DNA from: a virus
Length of the DNA stretch: 44,735 bases
Virus record (IMG/VR): IMGVR_UViG_3300035698_014381
Span: 1-44,735 of that record
Strand: one strand, 5' to 3'
Shown: one piece after another, positions 1 through 6,736 of the stretch
How positions within the stretch are numbered: position 1 is the first letter of the stretch
Layout of the letters: each line of letters starts with the position of its first letter
Position numbers and translations under genes: made by a program
Notes under the pieces: model-generated
Database searches by the model: none
Told to the model about the DNA's origin: nothing
The model's input: the letters and a program-made list of their open reading frames with translations, nothing else

Positions 1-57
1 CGCTACGCCACCATTCGCGAAGTTGTGCCGACCACCGTGCGGGTTGAGTCCCGCTAG
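1..57 (+). CDS. C-terminal end of an upstream gene (partial)
   Basis: Frame 1 is open from the first base to a TAG at 55-57 and encodes 18 residues ending VRVESR. It is probably the tail of a gene that starts outside the window, because the next gene begins shortly after on the same strand. Too little is present to assign a function. Confidence 0.4.
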   Translation, partial: RYATIREVVPTTVRVESR

Positions 58-60
58 TCG

Positions 61-82
61 CACCACCACCACCACCACCACC
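61..82. repeat. (CAC)7 trinucleotide repeat
   Basis: Seven perfect CAC units plus one C lie just before the GGAG ribosome-binding site (83-86) of the first complete gene. The tract is in its untranslated leader if the ATG at 95 is the start, but would encode polythreonine if translation began at the ATG at 23. Confidence 0.8.
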
Positions 83-94
83 GGAGACACGCGC

Positions 95-295
95 ATGTTC
101 AGCCTCACGCACGCCACCCAAATCGCCCAAGCGGCCCTGTACACCCGCTATGCCGCGACGCACCACGACCTCTACAAGTACTACCGCTGCATCTCGTGCG
201 GCACGGAGCGCCGCGAACTGATGCGCTACGAGCTGACCCTCGCCCGCCACTACTATAGCGTGGCCCGCATGATCACCCGCACCATCGGAGCGTAA
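95..295 (+). CDS. Small hypothetical protein, 66 aa
   Basis: I chose the ATG at 95 rather than 23 because GGAG sits 8 bases upstream and the extra 24 residues would be a low-complexity threonine run. The product (starting MFSLTHATQ) is probably helical and rich in Tyr, Arg and His, with an isolated CxxC-like pair around residues 33-36 (CISC). No family is recognised. The stop is one base from the next ATG, so it is likely the first gene of a translationally coupled run. Confidence 0.6.
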   Translation: MFSLTHATQIAQAALYTRYAATHHDLYKYYRCISCGTERRELMRYELTLARHYYSVARMITRTIGA

Positions 296-296
296 C

Positions 297-440
297 ATGA
301 CCGGCCCCCGCATCTACGCCGTCGCGATCGACGGCTTCCGCCACTACTTTCTGCGACGCGTCGCGGCCAAGCGATTCGAGCGCCGCATGAAAGCGGCGGG
401 ACACGCGCCGGTGTTCACGACCCTGACGGGCGGCGACTGA
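297..440 (+). CDS. Very small basic hypothetical protein, 47 aa
   Basis: An ATG at 297 follows the preceding stop by one base, and the frame stays open to TGA at 438-440, one base before the next gene. The product (starting MTGPRIYAV) is basic, with an Arg/Lys-rich middle (LRRVAAKRFERRMK). The tight packing on both sides supports it as a real gene. Function unknown. Confidence 0.55.
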   Translation: MTGPRIYAVAIDGFRHYFLRRVAAKRFERRMKAAGHAPVFTTLTGGD

Positions 441-441
441 C

Positions 442-672
442 ATGGCGACCCGCCTCTCGAAACCTGTGGCGCGTGTGGTATCGACGCGCCTGTCCGGCGA
501 TCTCGTGATCACGATGACGAGCGCCGGGATCACCGTGCGGGAGAAGGGACGCCGCACGACCTACGGCCCGATCGACTACGGCAAGATCCTGTTGGATGGC
601 GCACGGCAGTTCATTGCCGAGCAAAAACGCCTCAAGGCGGAACGACGCAAACTTTTACGGAGAACCCGATGA
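442..672 (+). CDS. Hypothetical basic protein, 76 aa
   Basis: ATG at 442 is one base after the previous stop, and its end overlaps the next ATG (669) by four bases. The first half alternates beta-prone stretches (RLSGDLVITMTSAGITVREKG). The last 25 residues are a strongly basic helix (Lys/Arg-rich, ending KLLRRTR), which could contact nucleic acid, though that is inference. Its position in the early/replication run fits a small phage accessory protein. Confidence 0.65.
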   Translation: MATRLSKPVARVVSTRLSGDLVITMTSAGITVREKGRRTTYGPIDYGKILLDGARQFIAEQKRLKAERRKLLRRTR

Positions 673-1091
673 CCGACCACGCAGCTGTCTCCCCCACGGT
701 GCCGCAGTTCAGCACGACGCGGGGCCAAACGGAAACGCTGACCTACCATGACCGCGTGCTCACGTACGACCCGTGTCACGCAACGATCGAAAGCCTCTGG
801 CGCATGCTGCGCGACGCGCGCCACAAGGGCGGGAGCGTGGCGTTCTTCTACGAGCCCAACGACGCGACCCGCTACGCGCTGCGGATCATGCTGCTTGAGG
901 CGCAACTCGTGGTGATGCTCCACAAGGAGGGACTGTTCGCGGATGATCTGGCAGGCGTGATCGTGCTCGATACGTCCGCTGCGTGCGTCAGTGCCGCCGA
1001 CACCGCCCCACTGTCGAGCGGCAACGCATGGACCGCGACGGTGCTCGCATGGTTCCTCGCCCATGTGTTGTCGCAGGACGCAGACACTTGA
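669..1091 (+). CDS. Hypothetical protein, 140 aa
   Basis: Start overlaps the preceding stop (ATGA). The protein is mixed alpha/beta with a hydrophobic middle (ALRIMLLEAQLVVML) that looks like a buried amphipathic helix rather than a membrane segment, and a C-terminal alanine-rich helix. No motif is recognised. A 70-base spacer follows, with AGGAG just before the next start. Confidence 0.65.
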   Translation: MTDHAAVSPTVPQFSTTRGQTETLTYHDRVLTYDPCHATIESLWRMLRDARHKGGSVAFFYEPNDATRYALRIMLLEAQLVVMLHKEGLFADDLAGVIVLDTSAACVSAADTAPLSSGNAWTATVLAWFLAHVLSQDADT

Positions 1092-1161
1092 CGCTATCGG
1101 GACAGCTCCGTTAGCTTCACCGCACACGCCACCCTCACCACTACTCAACAGGAGCGCCCCG

Positions 1162-1581
1162 ATGCAGGCGATTGATGACCACGACTACGCATGGCTGCAG
1201 CAGCAACGTGCCGGGATTGCGGCGATGCACAAAGACTACACACACCTCCGCGCCGTGGAGCTAGCGCGTGTGAACACGGCCCTGACGGTGATCGAAGCGT
1301 CGCGCGTCGCGCTGGTGGGGGCCGTGGAAAATATGCACGACACGATGCAGGACATTCTCACGCGGGCCGAAGCGTGGCGCGACGAACACGCGGCCACCGA
1401 TGAAGGATCCCCACAACAGGCATGGTGCGCGCGTCTCGCCACGCTGACGTTTGATTTGATGACGTCGCCCCCGGAACCGGTCGCGCTGCGTCCGGACACC
1501 GAAGACGCCGATCGCGCCCACTTCTATCTGCGCGAAGCGCTCGCCGCGTTCGACACGCTTCCTCGCACCCCGGAGGCCTGA
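1162..1581 (+). CDS. Hypothetical mostly helical protein, 139 aa
   Basis: The ATG at 1162 is preceded by CAGGAGC at a good distance, so I prefer it to upstream in-frame codons. The first ~85 residues are predicted helix and probably coiled coil (charged heptad-like stretch through LARVNTALTVIEASR and VENMHDTMQDILTRAEAW). The C-terminal part has another helix. It ends one base before the DNA polymerase gene, suggesting co-expression with replication functions. No family identified. Confidence 0.65.
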   Translation: MQAIDDHDYAWLQQQRAGIAAMHKDYTHLRAVELARVNTALTVIEASRVALVGAVENMHDTMQDILTRAEAWRDEHAATDEGSPQQAWCARLATLTFDLMTSPPEPVALRPDTEDADRAHFYLREALAAFDTLPRTPEA

Positions 1582-1582
1582 C

Positions 1583-3505
1583 ATGACCCCATGGTGGACG
1601 ATCGACACGCTCCCGTGCGTGACGCGACTGCCCCGTGTGATCGCGCTCGATTGCGAGACGCGCGATCCGCTGATCAAAACGCACGGCCCCGGCTGGCCGT
1701 TTGTGCCGGTCATGGGCGACGACGCAGGCTACGTGTTCATGGTATCGTTGGCGTGGCGGGGCGACGAGGGCCGACTGACATCGGGCGTCCTGCATTGGCG
1801 CGACGAAGACGGCGATCATGTGCCCGAGGCGTTTGCGACCCGTCGCTGGCTGCGCGATGCGTTGCGGCACGCGGGCACCACATGGGTGCTGTTCAATGCC
1901 CCGTACGATCTCGGCTGGTTGCGTGCCGAGGGCATGCCGCTTCCGACGCGTCACCTTGACGCGCATGTGATGGCGGCGCTGGTGGACGAGAAGCGCCGCA
2001 GCTATTCGCTCAATGCGTTGGCAGCGGATTGGCTGGGACCGCACGCATGCAAAGACGAGACGGCGCTGCAGGAATGGGCCACGGCGCACAAGGCGCACCC
2101 CAAGTCCGACATGTGGCGTGCGCCGCATGACATCGTCGCGGCGTACGCCGCGCATGATGCCCTTCTCACGTATCAGCTGTATCGCGCGCTCTCCGCACGC
2201 ACGTTGCAGGAAACAACGCAGCCGCTGCGCGACGCCGAACATCAAATGCAGCGCGTGCTGCTCGATGTGCGCGCGTTGGGCATTCGGGTCGATCTCGATC
2301 GCGCCGCCGACACCGAGCGCCGCATGACGCGCGAACGTGATGCACTGGTCGCCCAAGCGTTGCGCGGATTGCGCCCGTCCGCAGCGCGCGACATGGCGGG
2401 GCTGTTTACCGAACACGGCATCGCGATGGACCGCACGGCGACCGGCGAACCAAGCATCACCAAAGCGTGGCTGAAGACGGTGGATCACGACCTTGCCCGC
2501 GCTTTGTTGCGCGTGCGCTGGCTGGATAAGATGTGCTCCACGTACCTGCGTCCGATGGCACGCCTGTCTGTCGGAGGGCGGGTGCATGGGCAACTGCATG
2601 GACTGCGAAGCGATGAGGGCGGGACCGTATCGGGACGCTTGTCGTCGTCCACACCGAACGTGCAAAACCAAAGTGCCAAGGCCGACCCGGAAGGGTTGAT
2701 CAGAGGCTGCTACTTGCCGGAAGAGGGCGCGCTCTGGACGGCATCCGATTACGCCGGACAAGAGGCACGCCTTGCGGCCCACGAAGCGTACCGGCGACGG
2801 TGCCGAGGCGCGACGACCTTGGTGCGCGCGTACCGGCGCGATCCGATGCTCGATCTATACAAGGTGCTCATGGACCCGGTGAACAAGATTCTCGACACCG
2901 AGCATGCGATCGTCCGCGATCAGTCCAAAGTCTTGTTCCTCGCCGCGCTGTACGGCATGGGCACATCGCTCGCGTCGAAGATGCTCAAGGTGTCACCCGC
3001 TGATGGCGCACGCATTCTCGCCGCGTTCAAAGACGGCGCGTCGTGGCTGTCGTCGTTGTTGGCGTCGGTAGGGACAGAGGCCCGTGAATCCGGGTTCGTT
3101 GAAACCACCATCTTGCGCCGGAGGGCGCGGTTTCTAGAAGTGCAAAGCGGCACGGCGGGGGACCAAGGCGTGTGGTACAACCGACACGCCCGAACCGCCT
3201 CATTGCACACCGCCTTGAATCGCGTGGTGCAAGGATCCGCTGCGGATCAAATCAAGCTCGCGATGATTGCGTTACACGCCGATGGGGCGGTGATGCACGC
3301 GTCGGTGCATGACGAGATCGATACGAGTACCACGTCGCAAGCCGAGCGGGTGCGACACGCGCACATCATGTGCGACGTCACCCCACTCGCCGTCCCCGTG
3401 GTGGTGGACATTGAGTACGGCCCCACATGGGGCGCATGCATCAAAGACCCGACGATCATTCGTAGCAGGAAATACTGGACGCCTCCCACTCCCGTGACCC
3501 CATGA
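1583..3505 (+). CDS. polA: Family A DNA polymerase with 3'-5' exonuclease
   Basis: Template-directed DNA polymerase of the Pol I family, presumably the phage replicase. Exonuclease motifs are intact: Exo I D23-x-E25 (LDCET), Exo II FNAPYD with D109, Exo III YAAHD with D192. Polymerase motif A is DYAGQEAR (D389, E394, R396). Motif B is RDQSK (R445, K449) with Y457 of ALYGMG. Motif C is H576-D577-E578. The 640 residues match phage polymerases that lack the 5' nuclease domain. The residue aligned with E. coli Phe762 is Leu453. ATG at 1583 follows the previous stop directly, and the stop overlaps the next start. No primase or helicase is visible in the window. Confidence 0.97.
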   Translation: MTPWWTIDTLPCVTRLPRVIALDCETRDPLIKTHGPGWPFVPVMGDDAGYVFMVSLAWRGDEGRLTSGVLHWRDEDGDHVPEAFATRRWLRDALRHAGTTWVLFNAPYDLGWLRAEGMPLPTRHLDAHVMAALVDEKRRSYSLNALAADWLGPHACKDETALQEWATAHKAHPKSDMWRAPHDIVAAYAAHDALLTYQLYRALSARTLQETTQPLRDAEHQMQRVLLDVRALGIRVDLDRAADTERRMTRERDALVAQALRGLRPSAARDMAGLFTEHGIAMDRTATGEPSITKAWLKTVDHDLARALLRVRWLDKMCSTYLRPMARLSVGGRVHGQLHGLRSDEGGTVSGRLSSSTPNVQNQSAKADPEGLIRGCYLPEEGALWTASDYAGQEARLAAHEAYRRRCRGATTLVRAYRRDPMLDLYKVLMDPVNKILDTEHAIVRDQSKVLFLAALYGMGTSLASKMLKVSPADGARILAAFKDGASWLSSLLASVGTEARESGFVETTILRRRARFLEVQSGTAGDQGVWYNRHARTASLHTALNRVVQGSAADQIKLAMIALHADGAVMHASVHDEIDTSTTSQAERVRHAHIMCDVTPLAVPVVVDIEYGPTWGACIKDPTIIRSRKYWTPPTPVTP

Positions 3506-3768
3506 ATAGACCCCGACTTCCGGCCCACTTGTTTCAACCCCCGGCACCCCCCACACCGAACACGGTGATGGTGCGGGCGATCGTCCCGACAAACACCATG
3601 GCCCCGCCGAACATGGCAGGCCTAGAGGTGAGCCCGATCGATATCCTGACGCCGATGTCGCTTCGGCCCAGTGCCACCGTGTACGACATTGAGATGTGGA
3701 AGAGCCTTCCGATCGAAGTGCGGGCGTTGGCGTACCGCGTGTTGTGGATCGCGGGGATCCGCCCATGA
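3502..3768 (+). CDS. Hypothetical proline-rich protein, 88 aa
   Basis: Begins inside the polymerase stop (ATGA) and overlaps the next gene in the same way, so it is translationally coupled on both sides. The N-terminal ~55 residues are rich in Pro, Met and Thr and probably disordered. The C-terminal ~30 residues (YDIEMWKSLPIEVRALAYRV) look like a short helical domain. No family recognised; a polymerase-associated role is only suggested by position. Confidence 0.65.
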   Translation: MNRPRLPAHLFQPPAPPTPNTVMVRAIVPTNTMAPPNMAGLEVSPIDILTPMSLRPSATVYDIEMWKSLPIEVRALAYRVLWIAGIRP

Positions 3769-4187
3769 CCGCGAAGAAAACACTCCGTCGCAAGGCGATC
3801 GTGCAGACCCCGACCCGTGCGGCGACGCACGACAAGCAACGCGCGCCGTTTGCACGTGCCGATCGGGACACGGACAAACGCCTTGAGGCGGCGATCCGCG
3901 ACATCGTGATGCGCGGGTTCACGCCGCTCGATGCTGCCGAAAAACATGGCGTCATCAAGGCGACGATCCTGACGCGCTTACGGCGACGCGGCGTGCGGTT
4001 ACGTACGGCGCACGAAGAGACGCGCCACAAGTTTCTGCGCGTGATGCAGGCCGGAAAAACCACGGTGCGCCAAGCCTCATTGGACGCCGACGTAACGCGC
4101 TCAACCGGCTACCGCTGGTTGCAAGAGGCGGGGATGGCCCCGCCGACACCACCACCTTGCAGTGTTCGCAAACGGGGGACGGTATGA
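3765..4187 (+). CDS. Double helix-turn-helix DNA-binding protein, 140 aa
   Basis: Starts in the ATGA overlap at 3765. A basic N-terminus is followed by two homeodomain-like helix-turn-helix units, about residues 48-75 (FTPLDAAEKHGVIKATILTR) and 95-120 (TTVRQASLDADVTRSTGYRW), as in recombinase/transposase-type DNA-binding modules. No catalytic domain follows, so it is more likely a regulator or DNA-structure protein than a transposase. A second double-HTH protein lies at 6096-6560. Target sites are unknown. Confidence 0.7.
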   Translation: MTAKKTLRRKAIVQTPTRAATHDKQRAPFARADRDTDKRLEAAIRDIVMRGFTPLDAAEKHGVIKATILTRLRRRGVRLRTAHEETRHKFLRVMQAGKTTVRQASLDADVTRSTGYRWLQEAGMAPPTPPPCSVRKRGTV

Positions 4188-4759
4188 GACACGCGGATGA
4201 TGCGTCTGACTCGACAGAGACACCGCACGCCGACTACGAGGCCTTCGAACGTGTCGGCGACCCGCTCGATGTGTTGGTGCGGCACTGGCTCTCGCACGTG
4301 CTGGAGAGCTGGCACATTGCGGGCGGCATGGCTGGCTTGACGGCAGACGCGCAAGCGGTGCTGATGCGCGACACGACGCAGCTGGTCGAGCAGTCGTTCA
4401 CGATCGTCGTGTCGGAAGAGCGGGCGATGGTGGAGATGTGGGTGCCAGCGTTCGAAGACGACACATCGATGGTGTGCGTGGTGATGAAACCGCCGGGACG
4501 CCCGGTGACGCGTCGCATGGTGATCCACCTGTTCCGCACCCTCATCGAAGCCACCGTGGAAAAGTCAGAAGAGCGACTACGAGAGGATCCGGGTTCGAGC
4601 AGCTCCTCCGTGGCACGGATTGCGGCTACGAGAGTCTGTTCGCTCTGGTGGAGTCCAACGACACGGGCCGGATGCGATCGGATACTGGCGCTCTGGACGG
4701 CGGCGGTTGAGCACACGCCTGTGTTCCATCTGACCGCGTCCGGAGGCGCTGCCCCATGA
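4184..4759 (+). CDS. Hypothetical protein, 191 aa, with possible frame discontinuity
   Basis: Starts in an ATGA overlap with the preceding HTH gene and ends in an ATGA overlap with the next gene. Residues 1-135 read as an ordinary acidic alpha/beta domain. From about 4585 the sequence becomes Ser- and Arg-rich with less typical codon use, while frame 1 (4585-4710, ending DTGALDGGG) looks more gene-like. Either the C-terminus is simply unusual or a frameshift joins the two frames. No function recognised. Confidence 0.6.
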   Translation: MRHADDASDSTETPHADYEAFERVGDPLDVLVRHWLSHVLESWHIAGGMAGLTADAQAVLMRDTTQLVEQSFTIVVSEERAMVEMWVPAFEDDTSMVCVVMKPPGRPVTRRMVIHLFRTLIEATVEKSEERLREDPGSSSSSVARIAATRVCSLWWSPTTRAGCDRILALWTAAVEHTPVFHLTASGGAAP

Positions 4760-4950
4760 TGGCGATCTTGACCCCGTGCGTGGCGCTCGATGGAGCGGTC
4801 CCGCTGTCACTGTACGCTACGATCGTGGTGGGTATGGCCCTGAGTCTGGGTCTGGGCGCGTGGTTCGGGAAACGGGCGCGCCGGAGGCCACAGGAGCGCG
4901 CCGAAACGCTGCTGAAGGAGCGTTCGGGAGCGAGTCGGCGGTTCTGGTAA
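4756..4950 (+). CDS. Small single-pass membrane protein, 64 aa
   Basis: The ATGATG start overlaps the upstream stop. Residues about 17-41 form one clear transmembrane segment (LYATIVVGMALSLGLGAW), followed by a strongly basic cytoplasm-type tail (GKRARRRPQER). This topology suggests an inner-membrane protein with its C-terminus inside. It is the last gene before a strong terminator hairpin at 4966-5004. Specific function unknown; early phage membrane proteins of this size are often host-takeover or exclusion factors, but nothing here proves that. Confidence 0.65.
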   Translation: MMAILTPCVALDGAVPLSLYATIVVGMALSLGLGAWFGKRARRRPQERAETLLKERSGASRRFW

Positions 4951-4965
4951 GCCGGATCGATGGGG

Positions 4966-5004
4966 AAACGTCCCGTAGTAGACAGCCTCTACTACGGGAC
5001 GTTT
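4966..5004 (+). terminator. Strong rho-independent terminator
   Basis: A perfect 17-bp inverted repeat (arms 4966-4982 and 4988-5004) encloses a 5-base loop, CAGCC, and is followed by TTTT at 5002-5005. It lies 15 bases after the stop of the last gene of the first run. The T-run is short, but stem length and position make termination very likely. Confidence 0.88.
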
Positions 5005-5020
5005 TGCGTCCGTGCGTCGC

Positions 5021-5061
5021 ATAAGCGCCCAGTCCCCGTACGAAAGCCGATGGGCGCTTAT
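5021..5061. repeat. Inverted repeat ATAAGCGCCCA / TGGGCGCTTAT
   Basis: Two perfect 11-base arms (5021-5031 and 5051-5061) are separated by 19 bases. A third partial copy in direct orientation lies at 5129-5138. It could be an operator or replication-protein binding box, or a second RNA hairpin after the main terminator. The following GATTTTG is a poor terminator tract, so I favour a DNA-binding role, without proof. Confidence 0.6.
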
Positions 5062-5076
5062 CGGATTTTGCCCCCG

Positions 5077-5105
5077 TTGGCGGCCTCATGCGTGGAGCCT
5101 ATGCG
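5077..5105 (+). promoter_or_regulatory. Weak sigma70-like promoter candidate
   Basis: TTGGCG (5077-5082) and TATGCG (5100-5105) are separated by 17 bases between the terminator and the next gene run. The -35 is fair and the -10 matches only its first three positions. I list it because a promoter is expected here. Confidence 0.22.
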
Positions 5106-5128
5106 ACATTTAGCAGGCTCAAGTAGCG

Positions 5129-5138
5129 TAAGCGCCCA
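5129..5138 (+). repeat. Third TAAGCGCCCA box
   Basis: An exact copy of the 10-base core shared by the arms of the 5021-5061 inverted repeat, about 70 bases downstream of the right arm and 58 bases before the next gene start. Three copies in about 120 bases suggests a protein-binding site. Confidence 0.55.
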
Positions 5139-5195
5139 TGGTCGCGCTCGCTGCAGCGGTGCTAAACGCGGTGCGCGGAGAAGGAGCGCCAACCG

Positions 5196-5441
5196 ATGAT
5201 ATGGCCCCCTCCCTGTAGGTGTCGCAGGAAATACCACTTTCCTAATGCCCGCGAGGAAGGAAGGGAGGAGGCAGTTTGCTTTTTCGTGGGGAGGCCTTCG
5301 CACACGTGTAGAGCGTGCAACCGAGCGGGGCGGTGTCAGCAGCGCTCGCCCCCCGCTTGCGCGCTCACTGCATGGGCGATACTCTACACGCTCTCGCCGC
5401 ACGCAACCTCCAACCTCACCACCACAAAGGCGCTTCTATGA
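5196..5441 (+). CDS. Putative small zinc-ribbon-like protein, 81 aa
   Basis: ATG at 5196 has AAGGAG 9 bases upstream, and the stop overlaps the next ATG (ATGA at 5438), the architecture of neighbouring genes. Cysteine pairs CRC near residues 7-9 and CRACNRAGRC near 39-48 resemble the C-x-C/C-x2-C spacing of small zinc-ribbon or HNH-associated proteins. No HNH catalytic core is visible. The C-terminal ~30 residues are Thr/Leu-rich and unconvincing. It contains a short dyad AGGAAA-N6-TTTCCT (5226-5243). It could instead be an untranslated leader of the next gene. Confidence 0.5.
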   Translation: MIWPPPCRCRRKYHFPNAREEGREEAVCFFVGRPSHTCRACNRAGRCQQRSPPACALTAWAILYTLSPHATSNLTTTKALL

Positions 5442-6010
5442 GCAACACCATCCCGCCCGCTTCCCCCCACACCGCGCTGATCACGTTCGCGCTGGCCGTC
5501 CTGAGAGCGTGGCACCACGATGGCGACCGATGCGACGTGGACGGCGGCACGCTGCAGGAGCTGGCGCTATCGAGCGGCGTGTGCGTCGCGCTCGAACGGC
5601 AGGCCCCGTGTGGCACCCCCTGCCCGTGCCACGACGCGATGGGCGACGCGGGCACGGTGTCCTGCATCGTGATCCGGCCCGATGTGCAATTGTTCGACAT
5701 GCCCGCGTCGCCGCCTGTTGCCCACTACCCCTCGTTTACGATATTGGCGATCCCGGCGTTCAACGACCTTGAGATCATCGTCGATATCAACAAGCAGGAG
5801 CAGCTGTCGATGCGGATCAACCGTCTCGACTTGTCTCTCTCGCACCTGTCCGTAGACAGCCACGTCGCGATACAAGTGCATCAACACATTGGGCGACATG
5901 CACGCACGGAGGCGGAGCGTACGGGATTGCGCGCGGCGTGGGAGGATTACCGCCGCACCTCGGCGTGCAGGGCGGCAGTGGCGCGCGCCTATGGCAAGCT
6001 CTCGCCATGA
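5438..6010 (+). CDS. Hypothetical protein, 190 aa
   Basis: ATG at 5438 is preceded by AAAGG at a suitable distance, though translational coupling to the preceding ORF is also possible. The middle contains a Cys-rich stretch (APCGTPCPCHD, near residues 56-66), then beta-rich sequence (VSCIVIRPDVQLFDMP, SFTILAIPAFNDLEIIVDI), then a C-terminal helical region rich in Arg/Ala. Possibly a small immunity/accessory domain. No family recognised. The stop overlaps the next small ORF by ATGA. Confidence 0.65.
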   Translation: MSNTIPPASPHTALITFALAVLRAWHHDGDRCDVDGGTLQELALSSGVCVALERQAPCGTPCPCHDAMGDAGTVSCIVIRPDVQLFDMPASPPVAHYPSFTILAIPAFNDLEIIVDINKQEQLSMRINRLDLSLSHLSVDSHVAIQVHQHIGRHARTEAERTGLRAAWEDYRRTSACRAAVARAYGKLSP

Positions 6011-6099
6011 GCACACCCCTGAGTCGCTCGCAGGATCACGTGTTTAGGCTGATCATGACGGGACGCGCGGCGCGGCAGTACCGGGCGCTTGGGCGATGA
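6007..6099 (+). CDS. Putative 30-aa peptide
   Basis: ATG at 6007 sits in the preceding stop (ATGA), and its own TGA (6097-6099) overlaps the next ATG at 6096. The basic, probably helical product (starts MSTPLSRSQD, ends RQYRALGR) has no recognisable function. It may be a real micro-protein or merely a coupling device that carries ribosomes to the next gene. The double overlap is the only support. Confidence 0.4.
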   Translation: MSTPLSRSQDHVFRLIMTGRAARQYRALGR

Positions 6100-6560
6100 G
6101 GCCGCATGCAGGGATCGGGCGCGCGGATTGCATGGACTGCCAAAAGCTCTTGCTGGTCATTGCCGACATGCGGCGCTCACGAGCGGGTCTTGTTTCGTTG
6201 CCGTCACACTTGAAGCGCGACGCGATCCGACGTGCAAAGCAAGGGCAGACCTGTACGTCGATCGGGCGATCGTTGAACATCGCGCAGTCTACGGTTTCGC
6301 GATGGATCCGGGACGCAGGCGTTACGTCGCGCTATGTCACGGAACGGCACGATCGATTGCCCGCTGATGTGCGTGCCCGCGTGATTCGCAGTCTGCGCGG
6401 CGGTGCGTCGATTGCCAGTACGTCACGGCTGTACGATGTGAACATCGGCACGGTGTCTCGATGGGCGGCACGTGCTGGGATTGAAACCGCTGAGCAACGC
6501 ACGCGTCGTCTCGCGCAGGCGCGCCGCGATCGCACCACTACCACGGAGGCACTACCATGA
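6096..6560 (+). CDS. Double helix-turn-helix protein, 154 aa
   Basis: Two similar homeodomain-like HTH units are visible: residues ~42-75 (AIRRAKQGQTCTSIGRSLN and STVSRWIRDAG) and ~94-128 (ARVIRSLRGGASIASTSRL and GTVSRWAARAG). Both share the pattern of a first helix, a TSI/ASI turn and SRW in the recognition helix, suggesting an internal duplication. This is the DNA-binding half of many transposases, but no DDE domain follows. Probably a phage transcriptional regulator or DNA-organising protein. Couples to neighbours on both sides by ATGA. Confidence 0.72.
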   Translation: MRPHAGIGRADCMDCQKLLLVIADMRRSRAGLVSLPSHLKRDAIRRAKQGQTCTSIGRSLNIAQSTVSRWIRDAGVTSRYVTERHDRLPADVRARVIRSLRGGASIASTSRLYDVNIGTVSRWAARAGIETAEQRTRRLAQARRDRTTTTEALP

Positions 6561-6736
6561 TCCGCGACACCCTGTATTTCGTGTGTGTTTGGGGACTGTC
6601 CATTCTCGTCATCGGCACGCTGTATCGTGTGTCGTCACAGTACCGCATTCACCTGTACGCGGTGCCCGTGTGCGCGCCGCCGGTTTCGGTGGATCCGCAC
6701 GCGTTGAGTATCAACCCTTTCGCTGAGACACCCTGA
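6557..6736 (+). CDS. Small membrane protein, 59 aa
   Basis: ATG at 6557 overlaps the preceding stop, and its TGA shares its last base with the next ATG (6736). Residues ~6-24 (LYFVCVWGLSILVIGTLYR) form one transmembrane helix with a short N-terminus. The remaining ~35 residues (Pro-rich, ending NPFAETP) would be outside or cytoplasmic depending on orientation. Not recognised. It lies in the early/middle run, so a lysis role is unlikely. Confidence 0.6.
   Translation: MIRDTLYFVCVWGLSILVIGTLYRVSSQYRIHLYAVPVCAPPVSVDPHALSINPFAETP

Larger units (their letters stand above)
4951..5195. other. Non-coding gap between two gene runs
   Basis: No convincing gene lies in these 245 bases. They contain a terminator hairpin, three TAAGCGCCCA boxes (two forming an inverted repeat), and a longer-range inverted repeat TTTAGCA (5109-5115) / TGCTAAA (5160-5166). 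Most likely the end of one transcription unit and the control region of the next. Confidence 0.7.

Noticed and set aside
23-94. N-terminal extension of the first gene containing a threonine run
   Set aside because: GGAG before the ATG at 95 is better placed, and the extension is a simple-sequence translation.
1358-2782. 474-codon reverse-strand ORF
   Set aside because: It lies antisense to the DNA polymerase, whose motifs are intact. Its Arg/His-rich composition is typical of a shadow frame in GC-rich DNA.
5101-5170. Possible tRNA suggested by the TTTAGCA/TGCTAAA inverted ends
   Set aside because: No T-loop consensus (GTTCRA) or cloverleaf arms could be fitted between the ends.
5306-5389. 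GTGTAGAG / CTCTACAC inverted pair
   Set aside because: Eight-base arms with a 68-base spacer inside a possible gene are easily due to chance.
3765-6560. Transposon or insertion sequence, suggested by HTH proteins
   Set aside because: No DDE or serine recombinase catalytic domain, terminal inverted repeats or target duplications were seen.
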